Below are positions 1 to 9,280 of a stretch of 64,000 bases of DNA, in pieces (the stretch's first letter is position 1; each line of letters starts with the position of its first letter). The DNA is from Perkinsela sp. pyNocScin1. Lineage: Eukaryota > Euglenozoa > Kinetoplastea > Prokinetoplastida > Perkinselidae. The stretch covers positions 434,001-498,000 of the forward strand of contig CAXHTR010000001.1 in NCBI GenBank assembly GCA_964019655.1, given 5' to 3'. A model generated the notes under the pieces. It was not told the DNA's origin. It ran no database searches and worked only from the letters and a program-made list of their open reading frames with translations. The translations under genes were made by a program, and so were the position numbers.

Positions 1-771
1 TGATGAACTAAGTCATACAAAAATAGGGTATGAGTAAACAGGCTAAGGATAGCAGCAAAGAGAACCGACCTTGCTCCAAGTCCCTCAGACGCTCACTGGC
101 GATGCGCACCAACTCAACTGCCTTACCACCATTATCCAAAGGCTCGCAAAACATAAGCTCCTCCCTGATTTTCATCGTCACCAAGTCTACGAAACGGACC
201 CAACAAACAAGCTGGCGAACATGTGCAATATCCGTAGATTCGTCAAGGTGTAGCGAGATGGGGTAGGGACACCGAGAAATTTCACTGGAAAGCTCAGATG
301 AAATGTAGTTTTCCACACAGACATCCGCTGTTGTACAGTGTTGCTGCTTTTCGGCATGTCCTCCACCATCTGTACAACTTTACCCGGAGAAAGCGCGTTC
401 ATAATGTCCAACATACACGGGATTAAGAAATCCTCAGCAATAGTGTGAGGCAACTTACATCTCGCGATGTGCTTAGACATGATGATGCTCGCCAGTTTGC
501 TTTTGTCTGTTTCGGGCCCGATTCGGTACGCAGTTAGAGTTTTTGGTTTGCACCAAGCGTCGTAAAGCTTTTCTATTGTATCTCTATCTGTGTTTGCGCG
601 CTTTTTCTTATGAGCTTCAAAATGTTTTGATATCGTTTCGTCTCTCATAAAGTTCGTGGATTTCTTCTCGCTACAAATGAAGCAAATCGGTATAACCTCA
701 TTATTCGCATTCTTTTCCCAAGTGAATCCTTTCAAAAACCAGTCTGGGTCGTATCCTCTTTGATTTGGCAT
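1..771 (-). pseudogene. hAT-family transposase fragment, frameshifted (ZBED/FAM200-like)
   Basis: This is the N-terminal part of a hAT DNA transposase of the kind found in ZBED5/FAM200-type genes. Translation from the ATG at 771 gives a BED-like zinc finger (CFICSEKK... then H-x4-H). A segment follows in which KLPHTIAEDFLIPC matches the family's PHTI-E-LI-PC block. The frame breaks near 313-330. The other frame then carries LHLDESTDIAHVRQL, the family's DESTD catalytic-core start (first catalytic Asp). After about position 80 the similarity is lost and a stop lies at 8-10. The copy is therefore broken by at least one indel and also cut by the window edge. It runs in the direction of the surrounding block. 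Class II elements of this type are not typical of kinetoplastids, so horizontal arrival from an animal or other host is one reading and assembly contamination another. Confidence 0.75.
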
Positions 772-918
772 GAAAATTTTACGAAGCAATAATGATCGAA
801 ATCAAAATATTTACAATCAAGGGAAAATAAAACTTCGGGTTCTGCACAAAACTCACTTTTTTTATCATGCCGTGCAAGCCCTCTCAAGACCCCCTCCCCC
901 AGAATTTTCGTCTCAAAA

Positions 919-979
919 AAACTACCACCTCCGGAAAAATAATTACCACCTTTTTGCCTAAATTACCACCTTTTGGGAA
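919..979. repeat. three tandem 20-21 bp A(A)YTACCACC units
   Basis: Three imperfect copies of a unit containing AATTACCACCTTTT begin near 919, 940 and 960, beyond the 5' end of the broken hAT gene. Short repeats near the ends are typical of hAT elements, so these may be its subterminal repeats. I could not define a terminal inverted repeat. The rest of 772-1305 shows nothing else. Confidence 0.45.
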
Positions 980-1305
980 TGCCTGGTATATCTGGAAGAG
1001 CAAATTTCAGGCAGACTTTGTGAAAATTCTGTGTGCGTCAGAAAATGTTTGCTTTCAAAGGTTGAGAAATGCGACTGAACTAAACTGAACTTAACTAGCG
1101 ACTGAACCTGTGATGTGGGTGAATAATATTGATTTTCTTATCGGACATTGGTTTCAAGGGCCATATTATTTCAGGCAGATCCTGTTAGTGTGTATTTTCA
1201 AAGATTCGGTAACAGATTCGGTTTTCTATTGAAAAGTAAAAGCAAGCAACGTGTAATGTCATGAAACTTTGACTTTATGCGTTGACATGCCCCAACGCCA
1301 CGCCC

Positions 1306-2277
1306 TCACTCCAAAAGCCCTTTCGCACGCAACTTCCTCTCTGCTTCTTGCTTTTCAGCAATGTTTTTCTTGTATGCCGTCAGATCTGCCGCCTTCACGC
1401 CACTAGCAAGAAGAAAGCGCTGATCCGGGTGGGCTGTTCCGTCGGGGAGCACAGATGCCTCAAACATGTTGTTCTGCAGATAGACCATGCCGAGGCCGAC
1501 CAGAGGGTCGTACCGAGGCTCTGGCAATATCGCTGTCCCGCTGAGTCTGTTTCCTGACGCGTTAATAAATTCGAGCTTTTCGGACGTATTCTGAAGAACA
1601 AAGGATCCCACAAACGAGTTGTTATTGAGATGTAATTGTTTGAGCGAATTTGGTAGGCCATCGAGGCGTAATGTCCCGCCCAGCTGATTGAAACTCAGTG
1701 TCACAGTATCTATGCCGTTTGGTAGTTTCGTCAGCTCGACACTCCCTGTAAAAGCATTCTGCCCAAGGTCGAGGATTTCCAGCGACGGTGGCAGCGCCGT
1801 TAGGTCACAACTCCCTGAAAATTTGTTGCCAGCAAGGTTCAGATCCTTCAACTGCACTGGTAGCGTGTCCAGCGCGACATTCCCACTGAGCCGATTCTCC
1901 AAGAGGTTGAGGTTCGTGAGACCCACAGGCAATGCTGCGGTACACAGCGTTCCAAGCAGTCCCCAGTTCATGATGATCATCTTATAGACATTTTTCGGTG
2001 CGTACGCCAGCGATATAGTTCCACGGTAGTCCAAGCGCCGCTCGTAGCTCCCCTGCCAGTGAAAAGCGACGACAGCCTGATCTGCATCACATCGGACACC
2101 AGCCCACGAGCAAATGTCGCGGTAGTTTCCCTTGTCGTCCTGGAACATGTGCTTGGCCTCGGGTGTGAGCTGCTCGAGCATGATCTCGATATTTGCTTGG
2201 TCGGAGAGCAGCTCGTAGCTGAGGCGGCCGAGTGTGGGATCCACGCTGAGTGTGAGAAGGGGGAGAAGCATTAACAT
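1306..2277 (-). CDS. LRR protein, subfamily A (323 aa)
   Basis: The ATG at 2277 (a second ATG lies two codons later) opens a leader MLMLLPLLTLSVD. The subfamily A cap follows: LGRLSYELLSDQ, MFQDDKGNYRDICSWAGVRC and a GTISLAYAP strand. About seven 23-residue repeats of the LPxxLxxLxLxxNxFxG type come next. The last repeat is stretched (ILPEPRYDPLVGLGMVYLQ) before a charged C-terminal helix rich in K/E/R. No membrane anchor follows the repeats, so a secreted or lumenal protein is the simplest reading. Ligand and function are unknown. The cap resembles the plant LRRNT_2 domain (C-W-GV-C core) by eye. Confidence 0.88.
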   Translation of the reverse strand: MLMLLPLLTLSVDPTLGRLSYELLSDQANIEIMLEQLTPEAKHMFQDDKGNYRDICSWAGVRCDADQAVVAFHWQGSYERRLDYRGTISLAYAPKNVYKMIIMNWGLLGTLCTAALPVGLTNLNLLENRLSGNVALDTLPVQLKDLNLAGNKFSGSCDLTALPPSLEILDLGQNAFTGSVELTKLPNGIDTVTLSFNQLGGTLRLDGLPNSLKQLHLNNNSFVGSFVLQNTSEKLEFINASGNRLSGTAILPEPRYDPLVGLGMVYLQNNMFEASVLPDGTAHPDQRFLLASGVKAADLTAYKKNIAEKQEAERKLRAKGLLE

Positions 2278-2424
2278 GATGGAAATTATCAAAAAGAAGA
2301 AAACATACTTGGGTTAACACTTAAAAATCAGTGAACAGCTTAGTGACTGCATAAATCTTCTCCATTTTGCTTTAAAATTACTATAGGTTCATTCTAACTC
2401 AATGTACACTTCGATCCTATTGTG

Positions 2425-3249
2425 TCACCGCACTATCGTCAAATTCTCGTTTTTCACCCCATGTTTGGATGCAGCTCTGTCTCCGTATAGCGGGCACGCA
2501 GTCTGCACCACGCCTGCCAGCTGGGTAATATCAATTTCCCCTGAGAAATTATTGAGGTAGATGCTGAGAACGCTGAGGCCCGCGGGTAGCGACGTCAGGT
2601 CCAGATCTCCGACAAAGCAGTTCGCATGCAGATAAAGCTCATGAATCCCAGCGGGTAGCGCATCAAGCGAGACGCTGCCCGTAAAGTCGTTGTCGCTCAG
2701 GTCGATAGTAGCGACATTCACAGGCAGCTGCGTCAAGTTCACCGAGCCACTGAGCCGATTGCTCGCGACGTCGAGCGACTGGAAACCCTCGGGGAGCGCT
2801 GTGAGCACTATCGAACCTGAGAATTTGGACTTGGGAACGTGGAAGCGCTCCATCTGGGATGGCAGCGTGTCAAGGGCGAGGCTGCCGGAGAGCTGACTCG
2901 AACCCAAAGTGAACGATTTGAGACCTGGCGGGAGCGCAGCGGTATCAAGCGGCCCCTCGAAGCTCTGCACTATGCTCGCGAACGTCACAAGGCTCGCCGG
3001 GAGGTACTCCATGGCGATGGTCCCGAACATACAGCTCATCCATATGATTTGCGTCACGTGCTCTGCATCGTCGCACGCCACGCCATTCCACGTGCACACA
3101 TCGCGGTAGTTGCGCTTGCGGTCCATAAAAATATGCTTGGACTTATCGCGAAGCCCCTCGACGACGAGCTCCATGCGGGCCTGATCGGAGAGCGAACTGG
3201 CGTCGAAGCGGCCCACGGGGCAGTCAGCAGCGAGGAGGAGCTGGAACAT
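2425..3249 (-). CDS. LRR protein, subfamily A (274 aa)
   Basis: I start at the inner ATG (3249), giving the leader MFQLLLAADC that matches the family pattern. The frame is open further upstream to 3354, but that stretch has no family similarity. The cap reads VGRFDASSLSDQARMELVVEG, then FMDRKRNYRDVCTWNGVACDD. Seven to eight repeats follow (ALPPGL, TLPSQM, ALPEGF, QLPVNV, ALPAGI, SLPAGL). The last repeat runs into a short, Cys-containing tail with a basic end (KHGVKNENLTIVR). It is the next gene upstream of the LRR gene ending at 1306 in the same direction, and the two are clearly paralogous. Confidence 0.87.
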   Translation of the reverse strand: MFQLLLAADCPVGRFDASSLSDQARMELVVEGLRDKSKHIFMDRKRNYRDVCTWNGVACDDAEHVTQIIWMSCMFGTIAMEYLPASLVTFASIVQSFEGPLDTAALPPGLKSFTLGSSQLSGSLALDTLPSQMERFHVPKSKFSGSIVLTALPEGFQSLDVASNRLSGSVNLTQLPVNVATIDLSDNDFTGSVSLDALPAGIHELYLHANCFVGDLDLTSLPAGLSVLSIYLNNFSGEIDITQLAGVVQTACPLYGDRAASKHGVKNENLTIVR

Positions 3250-3784
3250 CTTAAAAATATAGAGAGGTGGGGAAGAATTTCGGCTTTTGGGGACATGTGG
3301 AATTGATGACAGAAAAAGCAAGTCGCTACACGAGCACACATGTGCTTTTGGCACAGAAGGTAGCAGTTAAGTCGTGAATTGAGGGCAACTTTGTCAAAAC
3401 TTTGCTAGAGTCGTCGTTTATTATCGACGATGATACATGTCTGCATACATGTACTTGGATCCATTTTGATCGACGATTGCGACGATCTGAGAGGGTCCTG
3501 AGGACCGAATTTCGGAGATCGGTCGCTGCAATATTTGATGAAGAGTGTATGAACAAAGTCATGAAATGCGTCTGCAGTCACAGCGATCCCTTTTTACCTA
3601 TAAAAGTTTTCTTTGATTGTCCCTATGCTGATATTCCAGTGACTATACCAGGCTACTAACGGGATCTGTGCTATCGGGATGATCCAAGAATGATGCCATT
3701 ACCGAAACCCGGCTATACTCAGCACTATCACCTACTAGGTCCATAGTCTATCCCATTTCTCCATCTCACTTACATCTCACGCAC
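3250..3784. other. intergenic, several short hairpins
   Basis: There is no supported gene. Between about 3408 and 3500 three inverted repeats lie close together: TCGTCG/CGACGA around an 8-nt loop, ACATGT repeated around CTGCAT, and GATCGAC/GACGATC with one mismatch. They may form a structured RNA or be chance; no box motif is convincing. Confidence 0.3.
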
Positions 3785-4945
3785 TCACTGCAACGCAGTC
3801 CGCCATATGATGTCCTGCACAGCGCTGTTGTCGCCGTCCATCGCCCTATGGTGCAGGTCCCACGGGATGAGAACGACCCCGTCCTTCACGATCGCCCCGG
3901 GCGCGAGCGGCGGCGGCGGGATTTTCCTGAACAGAAACATCGGCAGGAAGGTGTACGACCGCCGCGGATAATAGATCCCCTCGGTGGTCCACGTCTTGAA
4001 ACGGAAGCGCTTGGCGAGCTTCAAAAATCCCTCAGGAATTCGCGCTGTGCGTGCCTTCTCTTCTTTGACAGGCCCGGCCATCGACTTGTCCAACTCGCTC
4101 GGCTTCTTGGCCCCGTCGTTCAGCCCATCGGGTCGATTCGCTTTCTCGACAAATCTGGCGCGCCGCTGTGGGGTCACGACGATCTCCGCCGGTCGAAAAA
4201 AGACCTCTGCCTTGGCCGCGAGGGTCGTGGGCGGCCGGCTGCTCACTGCGATTGGCTGTGGTGCCGCCTTGGGCATGGCGATGTCCCGGCGCTGGGCGCT
4301 CACCTTGAGCAGCTCCATCGAGCTCTCCTCGAGGAGCTCTTGCTCTTCAGCAGCCTCTGCGTGGGGGTCGATCTCTGCCTCGAGCGCCAAGCGCTGGTGC
4401 CGCTGCGTGCGCTCGAGCCGCTCGCGTGACACAGGTACCTCAGGGAAGAAGAGCCGGCTGTACTTGGAGCGCCCGAGGGCACGGTCGAAGGTGTCCGTGA
4501 GCTGGTCCATTTGGATCATGCGGTAGACCCCGTCGGAGAGCATGTGGTCAATGCAGCGCTGGTCGTCGACGGCCGGGGCCGCGGGGGCGCAGACGGGAAT
4601 GCAGCGCCGGCGCAGAACGTCTCGTGGGTTGGCGTCTGGGTTCTTCTTGGCGAACGTCTTGAGCGACATCATGAGGTGGAAGCCCGTGCGGTAGGTTTTT
4701 TCGTGCGCGAAGTAGCGGTAGCACTGGTACTTGTCGTGGAAGACGAGCGCCTCGTAGTGTGCGCAGAGCTCGCGGAAGAGCTTGAGCTGGTCCTCCACGG
4801 GGAGCGTCGACCAGTTGGACGTCTTGCCGTAGCGCGCGCGGAGCTCTTTCATCTTGTTGGGGACGAGGGGGTAGCCGATGCGGCGGAGGGAGGGCATCTC
4901 GGGCGTGAAGATGCTGCGGATGATGGTGGGGATCTCCTTTGGCAT
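3785..4945 (-). CDS. unrecognised protein (386 aa)
   Basis: A clear ATG at 4945 opens a 386-residue frame with strong coding character (high GC, codon use like the SET gene). The N-terminal 140 residues look globular and aromatic (GYPLVPNKMKELRARYG, then FHDKYQCYRYFAHEKTYRTGFHLMM). The middle (about 180-300) is Ala/Glu/Arg-rich and probably helical or disordered. The C-terminal 80 residues form a second conserved-looking block (RFRFKTWTTEGIYYPRRSYTF, then a Pro-rich PPPPLAPG). There is no signal peptide or membrane segment. I do not recognise a family. A mitochondrial ribosomal or RNA-processing protein would fit the composition, but nothing shows it. Confidence 0.8.
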   Translation of the reverse strand: MPKEIPTIIRSIFTPEMPSLRRIGYPLVPNKMKELRARYGKTSNWSTLPVEDQLKLFRELCAHYEALVFHDKYQCYRYFAHEKTYRTGFHLMMSLKTFAKKNPDANPRDVLRRRCIPVCAPAAPAVDDQRCIDHMLSDGVYRMIQMDQLTDTFDRALGRSKYSRLFFPEVPVSRERLERTQRHQRLALEAEIDPHAEAAEEQELLEESSMELLKVSAQRRDIAMPKAAPQPIAVSSRPPTTLAAKAEVFFRPAEIVVTPQRRARFVEKANRPDGLNDGAKKPSELDKSMAGPVKEEKARTARIPEGFLKLAKRFRFKTWTTEGIYYPRRSYTFLPMFLFRKIPPPPLAPGAIVKDGVVLIPWDLHHRAMDGDNSAVQDIIWRTALQ

Positions 4946-5515
4946 TTGTAGGTGGAAAAGTGAGATGGGTAGGACACATGAAGTGAATTTTGTGAAAATG
5001 GAGGAATCAGGCTGATGAGTTACTGCGCTTGAGTAATTGTATTACATTTGTGCGATTCACAATTTGTGATGGGCCGAAGAGGCTAGATTCGAATAATGAC
5101 ACCTTTCGCTATTATGTTGGCTCTGGTTGTACTCAGTATCAAGAAAGTATGTAAGTATAAACCACAGCTACAATTTCCGGGGAAATGGGCAGTAGTTATG
5201 CTCAACGACCCTGGAGACTAATGAGCGCAAGATGAAAATTTTTTGCTCAAGCAGGATGTACTTTAGTCACAAAGTTTCATGCGCTAAGTCTGCCGTGAAT
5301 GCAAACTTCAAAGCCAATCAACCTTTCCCATTCTTTATGTGCCCAAGCTCGTCAAAAATAATAGCCCATGCCAAAGTTTGAAGAGTGGTGCTTGACGATT
5401 TTGTTGAAGGCAAAGAAGTGCCACCTTCACCCCCCAACCTTAGCCGTAGTGTCTCAAGTCCATTTTTTCTTCAACCGGCACAACGGGTGGGTAAATCAAG
5501 CTCTTTGGGAGCGGC
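4946..5515. other. intergenic, nothing seen
   Basis: A-rich DNA between two minus-strand genes. I see no gene, repeat or box motif. Confidence 0.6.
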
Positions 5516-6256
5516 TCACCCGACGCAGACACCGCATTCTTGTAGGCCGCCGCAGGGAGAAAAACCATCGCGTCCTTGTTCGGCGCCAACCAGTATCAAA
5601 TCGTCTGCAAAGACGTTGCCAGTGAGCTTGAGGCTCAAAAGGTCTGCAGGCAGCGTGCGCAGGTCGAGCTGCCCCACAAACTGGTTTCGCGAGAGGTCCA
5701 CGCTCTCACACGTTGCTGGGAGCGCAGGAATGTCCAAAGACCCTGAAAATTTGTTGTTCTGCATGTTGCAGTTGACAAGCCTACGGGGAAGGTCAGCAAT
5801 AGGAAATATCCCCTGAAACTGATTGTCGCCTCCACACAGCGTAATCAGTGTCGGTGGGAGTCCTTTGAGGACAAAATCCCCCGAAAAGCGATTGTAGCCG
5901 ATGTACAAAATCTCCAGCTTGCGCGGTAGCGCGAACGTGTCTATAGACCCCTCGAGCTCCATGCACGAGATGTCGAAGAGGACGACCTCTGGCGGGATCC
6001 ACTGCAGGTCCATCGAGCCCCCTGGCTTGAAAACTCCACTCGTGTCGGACCACTGGATGGCCACGACGTGCGTTCGGTTGCGGAGGGAGACCCCAGCCCA
6101 CATGTAGATGTCGTCGAAATCCCCGAAGTCGTCATACAAAGCACACTTCTCGGGGATGCCGGACACAAGGAGCTCCATGCGTGTCTGCTCGCTGAATGTG
6201 GACGCATTGACGCGATGGGTGAAGTTTGTGCTGTCTGCTGTGCATAGGGAAAGCAT
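5516..6256 (-). CDS. LRR protein, subfamily A, divergent (246 aa)
   Basis: The inner ATG at 6256 gives the leader MLSLCTAD, as in other members; the open frame upstream is only F/S-rich. The cap is recognisable but altered: FSEQTRMELLVSG, YDDFGDFDDIYMWAGVSL, with the usual Cys after GV replaced by Ser. Six repeats follow (WIPPEV, ALPRKL, GLPPTL, DLPRRL, ALPATC, TLPADL). The protein then ends in a non-LRR tail, GRDGFSPCGGLQECGVCVG, with three cysteines that could form disulphides or a capping motif. The loss of the cap Cys together with the gain of tail Cys is unusual in this set. Confidence 0.85.
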   Translation of the reverse strand: MLSLCTADSTNFTHRVNASTFSEQTRMELLVSGIPEKCALYDDFGDFDDIYMWAGVSLRNRTHVVAIQWSDTSGVFKPGGSMDLQWIPPEVVLFDISCMELEGSIDTFALPRKLEILYIGYNRFSGDFVLKGLPPTLITLCGGDNQFQGIFPIADLPRRLVNCNMQNNKFSGSLDIPALPATCESVDLSRNQFVGQLDLRTLPADLLSLKLTGNVFADDLILVGAEQGRDGFSPCGGLQECGVCVG

Positions 6257-6367
6257 TTCGAGCTTCGGAAAAGAAGAAAAGCTGAAGAAAAAGTAAAATC
6301 GCACGAAAAAAGACAGCAGAACCTCAAAAAAGTTTTCTATCACTGGGACACAGATTCCGCATTGAGA

Positions 6368-7990
6368 TCACTGCCCTTCCACTTCCACGTCCGTTTTCTC
6401 ACTCGAGCCGCTCTGCCAGAGTCCGAGCACCCACTGGACGCCCTTGTTTATCACCCCGGCCACGCCACTGTCAATTTCTTTGCCAGTCTCAGTATTCTGA
6501 TCGCTCTGCACTGCATCTGCTTTCCCTTCTTCTGCTTCTTTGTCTATAGTACCCACCAAAGGCCGTTCAACCTCTTTCAACACTTCATGCGTAAAACCCA
6601 GCGTCAGTGGGTCATCTCTATCCACCAGCACTGTGGCGAGCGCCTCCATCTGCGCCGCCGGCTGCCCGTCCGATACCCCCACGCTCGTGAACATTGTGCG
6701 CGGCAGCGAATCGATGTCCGTCGCATCGCCGCGGCTCACCTGATCGATATCAACGCACTCGTGCGTCGCGTGCAGCGGAACGACCCGCAGCGGGATGTTC
6801 GGGCGCTGGCAGAAAAGGCACTCGTCGAGTATAATCTCACCCGGCGGGTGCGCGGCTGGGCACTGCGCCGTGAGCCGCGACCAGTCAGCCAGCGACGAGT
6901 ACTCTTCTCGGGTTGGATACTCGTCTATGTTCCAGTACGTCGTGCCATACGTTATAAAGACCTCCTCCCCAGGCCCTATTGAGCGCTTTGTTATCACAAA
7001 CACGCGCCCGGGCGCGTGGTCGAGCTCGGCGTACAGCGAGTTGGCGTTCGCTGGGCCCGCGTCGTTGATAAGCGCCGCGAAGCACAGCACATTACCATTC
7101 TTATCTTTTCCATGAATGACTTTTTCGTGCTTTGTGCCGCTGCCGGCTGTGACGCTATAGGAAAAAAGCTTCTTCTCGGCCGCCGGCGCGTTGGGGTCCC
7201 TGTCCTTGCGCTTCGCAGCGGCGTGGGTCTCGACGCCCGTGTACTCGCACAGAATCGTCCCGCGGGGGATGCGCACGTCGTCGCGCACAAAGACGCCGAG
7301 CCCAGCTGCCTCGCCGATGGTCGACGTTCTATAGGACAAAAACCGGTGCTCGAACTCGCTGGGGACGTACTTGTAGCGGCCCTCCCACAGGGTCATCCCC
7401 AGCGCCTGGAAGCGCGGCGTGATGAGCATGTTGGTGTACATTTCGAGCTCGCGGTGGCGGAGGTAGACGCAGTGGCCGATTTTGGCAAAAGGGCAGCCAG
7501 CGGCGGCGGCTTTGAGGCTCGCGCCGATGCCCGCCGAGAGCCGCAGCTTCGCGCGGTCGGTCTCGTGCCGGATGCCCAGTGTCCGAGCTGTGCGCAGAAT
7601 ATCGTCAATGGTGAGGGGCACGCGGGCCTCCTGGAGCACGGCGTAGGCCAGCTCGATGGGCGAGTGCGGCGAGTGGCGCGGCTTGTCGTGCATCGCCGCC
7701 TGGAGCGCGTGGAGCCTGTCGGCGCTGACGTAGACGACGTCGCTTGTGGGGACTTCGGTGGTCCGCGGGACGCGGCGGAGGGACGACCAGAAGTGCGTCG
7801 AGAGGTAGCGCTGGCGGAGGACCTTGCGCACGCGGAAGCCCGTGGCGGGGGGCGTGGTGATCTTGGAGCTCAGGGGCTCGTAGTCGGCGAAGTAGTACTT
7901 GTCGAGGAACGCCTGCTCGGCCTCTGTGAACTCGGGTGGCTTGGTGTGGGCCTCGAGGCCGCGCTTGCGGCGGCGGGTTTCTATGGGCAT
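6368..7990 (-). CDS. HARE-HTH plus SET-domain protein (540 aa)
   Basis: This is a probable protein-lysine methyltransferase acting on chromatin or another protein. Residues 110-180 fit the HARE-HTH winged-helix fold (PIELAYAVLQEARVPLTIDD, then GCPFAKIGHCVYLRHREL). Residues 228-352 are a SET domain: GLGVFVRDDVRIPRGTILCE, FAALINDAGPANANS (N309 and H/D-type core) and GEEVFITYGTTYW with the conserved Tyr. An insert of about 30 charged residues (256-275) splits the early SET strands. Residues 375-410 hold clustered Cys/His (CPAAHPPG, CLFCQRPN, HATHEC), probably a zinc-binding post-SET-like module. The N-terminus is basic (RRRKR), a possible nuclear signal. The stop is TGA, which shows TGA is not reassigned. 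Substrate unknown. Confidence 0.85.
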   Translation of the reverse strand: MPIETRRRKRGLEAHTKPPEFTEAEQAFLDKYYFADYEPLSSKITTPPATGFRVRKVLRQRYLSTHFWSSLRRVPRTTEVPTSDVVYVSADRLHALQAAMHDKPRHSPHSPIELAYAVLQEARVPLTIDDILRTARTLGIRHETDRAKLRLSAGIGASLKAAAAGCPFAKIGHCVYLRHRELEMYTNMLITPRFQALGMTLWEGRYKYVPSEFEHRFLSYRTSTIGEAAGLGVFVRDDVRIPRGTILCEYTGVETHAAAKRKDRDPNAPAAEKKLFSYSVTAGSGTKHEKVIHGKDKNGNVLCFAALINDAGPANANSLYAELDHAPGRVFVITKRSIGPGEEVFITYGTTYWNIDEYPTREEYSSLADWSRLTAQCPAAHPPGEIILDECLFCQRPNIPLRVVPLHATHECVDIDQVSRGDATDIDSLPRTMFTSVGVSDGQPAAQMEALATVLVDRDDPLTLGFTHEVLKEVERPLVGTIDKEAEEGKADAVQSDQNTETGKEIDSGVAGVINKGVQWVLGLWQSGSSEKTDVEVEGQ

Positions 7991-8629
7991 TGTGATTAGG
8001 AAGAGGGAAAATTAGAAAGAAATGTCTGGGTTGAATTAGAAAGAGAAGAATCATTTTGATTCGACGCAATTGGAGGTATTGACACTTTGACTTGGAGAGC
8101 GATTGCATGCATTTGAATCAGCTGTCTTTTATCAATTAGGCGAAAGATACGAGGAAAGTGTGCGACCGCCAGTGGAGCCGAAGCGAGCTGATAGCTGACT
8201 TTCGGGTAGCTCAGGCGAACCAAAGCACTGCAGAAAGAAGTCTTGAAGCAGTGCAGTCGCGGTCAATTGACATGGGGACTGGAGCGATGCTTTTGTCGCT
8301 TATGCTGCGTACCCGCTTCAACCTTTGCTCCAAAAACCAAAAAGAACACGTAATCAGTTTGCATATTCTGTGCGCACTTGAACCGCGCTGAAATCTACTA
8401 ATTGCACGAGGCATACGCTGGAAATGAAGAAAGGTGTTTTTAGATAATACGTGTGCGAAGGCGACCACTTTATCGAGGATTGAGCGTTCATATGGCCCAA
8501 AGGTGCTTTTTTTACTGGCGATTGCGACCTTGCGTCGAGCACTGCAAAAGTTCCAATTTACTCGTATTCTTTTTCATTTTATACCATTTGCCCTTTTATC
8601 TCCAAATTTCACTCCAAACCAGTAAATCA
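7991..8629. other. intergenic, nothing seen
   Basis: About 640 bases with only short unsupported frames. No repeats or RNA boxes are recognised. Confidence 0.6.
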
Positions 8630-9061
8630 TCAGTCTCGAAATGATTTTGGTACGTATCGCTCGATTGCTGGCCTGTGGTGCATTTCCTCGGGCATGTACA
8701 GATCAACGCTCGACGGTGCTTCCTCGTCCGTGAACCCTGTCCGCCCTTCCCGCGCGAGATGCGCGTCGCTCTTGATGTTGACGTTGCTCTCTCGGAGCAG
8801 GCGCTCGTCCTCCTCGAACATCTCCTTGACGCCATCATCGTAGTACACGAGAGCCATGCGCGAGAGCTTCCACCAGACGCCGCCGACCGCCACGACGACG
8901 CCACCGACCTTGAAGCCGAGGCCGACGTTCTCCCAGAGCATACGGCAGAAGCCGCGCATGCTGAACTTACCGTCTTCTCGGTAAATGTTCCAGCGGTCCC
9001 ACGCAGCGCGCCGGAAATTCCACTCGCGCGCGGACTCGTAGCTATTGCCGTGAAAATTCAT
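8630..9061 (-). CDS. small single-span membrane protein (143 aa), unrecognised
   Basis: The first true ATG is at 9061 (MNFHGNSYESAREW). A longer frame to 9133 would need GTG. The N-terminal 44 residues are rich in Trp/Arg (WNFRRAAWDRW). One membrane span lies at about 45-74 (VGLGFKVGGVVVAVGGVWW). A hydrophilic, acidic C-terminal 70 residues follow (EMFEEDERLL, FTDEEAPSSVDLYMPEEMHH). Size and layout resemble accessory subunits of mitochondrial respiratory complexes, which in protists are often lineage-specific, but no signature proves this. Upstream DNA is T-rich with CAAG just before the start. Confidence 0.75.
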   Translation of the reverse strand: MNFHGNSYESAREWNFRRAAWDRWNIYREDGKFSMRGFCRMLWENVGLGFKVGGVVVAVGGVWWKLSRMALVYYDDGVKEMFEEDERLLRESNVNIKSDAHLAREGRTGFTDEEAPSSVDLYMPEEMHHRPAIERYVPKSFRD

Positions 9062-9104
9062 TGTCTTGAAAAATTGATGAAAAGTAAAGAATGTAAGGTA
9101 GACC

Positions 9105-9280
9105 AGTGCTACTGACCTCAAAGCTCGGTTCACTTTTAATCGTCTGCTTTAAGCCCAATCGTATGCTGTATCATCCCTATGTCAAACTTACTAAAGTGCT
9201 TGCAGTGCCAAACGGTCCCTGTCGGCTTCATCTGCAAGCGAGACATTCTGTGGTGTGTGACATCCCAAACTAATCTTCAG
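9105..9280. repeat. segment duplicated at about 10908-11085
   Basis: This stretch and 10908-11085 share ordered matching blocks: a GACCTC-AAG-C-GGTT block, AAGCCCRATYGTATGCT, CCTGTCGGYTTCATC-GCAA-CGAGAC and TGTGACA-CCCAAA. It covers the 3' end of a subfamily C LRR remnant and its downstream spacer, so an LRR gene end and its flank were copied together. Confidence 0.7.

Noticed and set aside
3848-4526. Long plus-strand frames opposite the 386-residue gene
   Set aside because: They are Arg/Leu-rich shadows of the GC-rich minus-strand gene.
7016-7999. 327-residue plus-strand frame opposite the SET gene
   Set aside because: Mirror frame of a GC-rich coding region; no family motifs, whereas the minus frame has full SET and HTH motifs.
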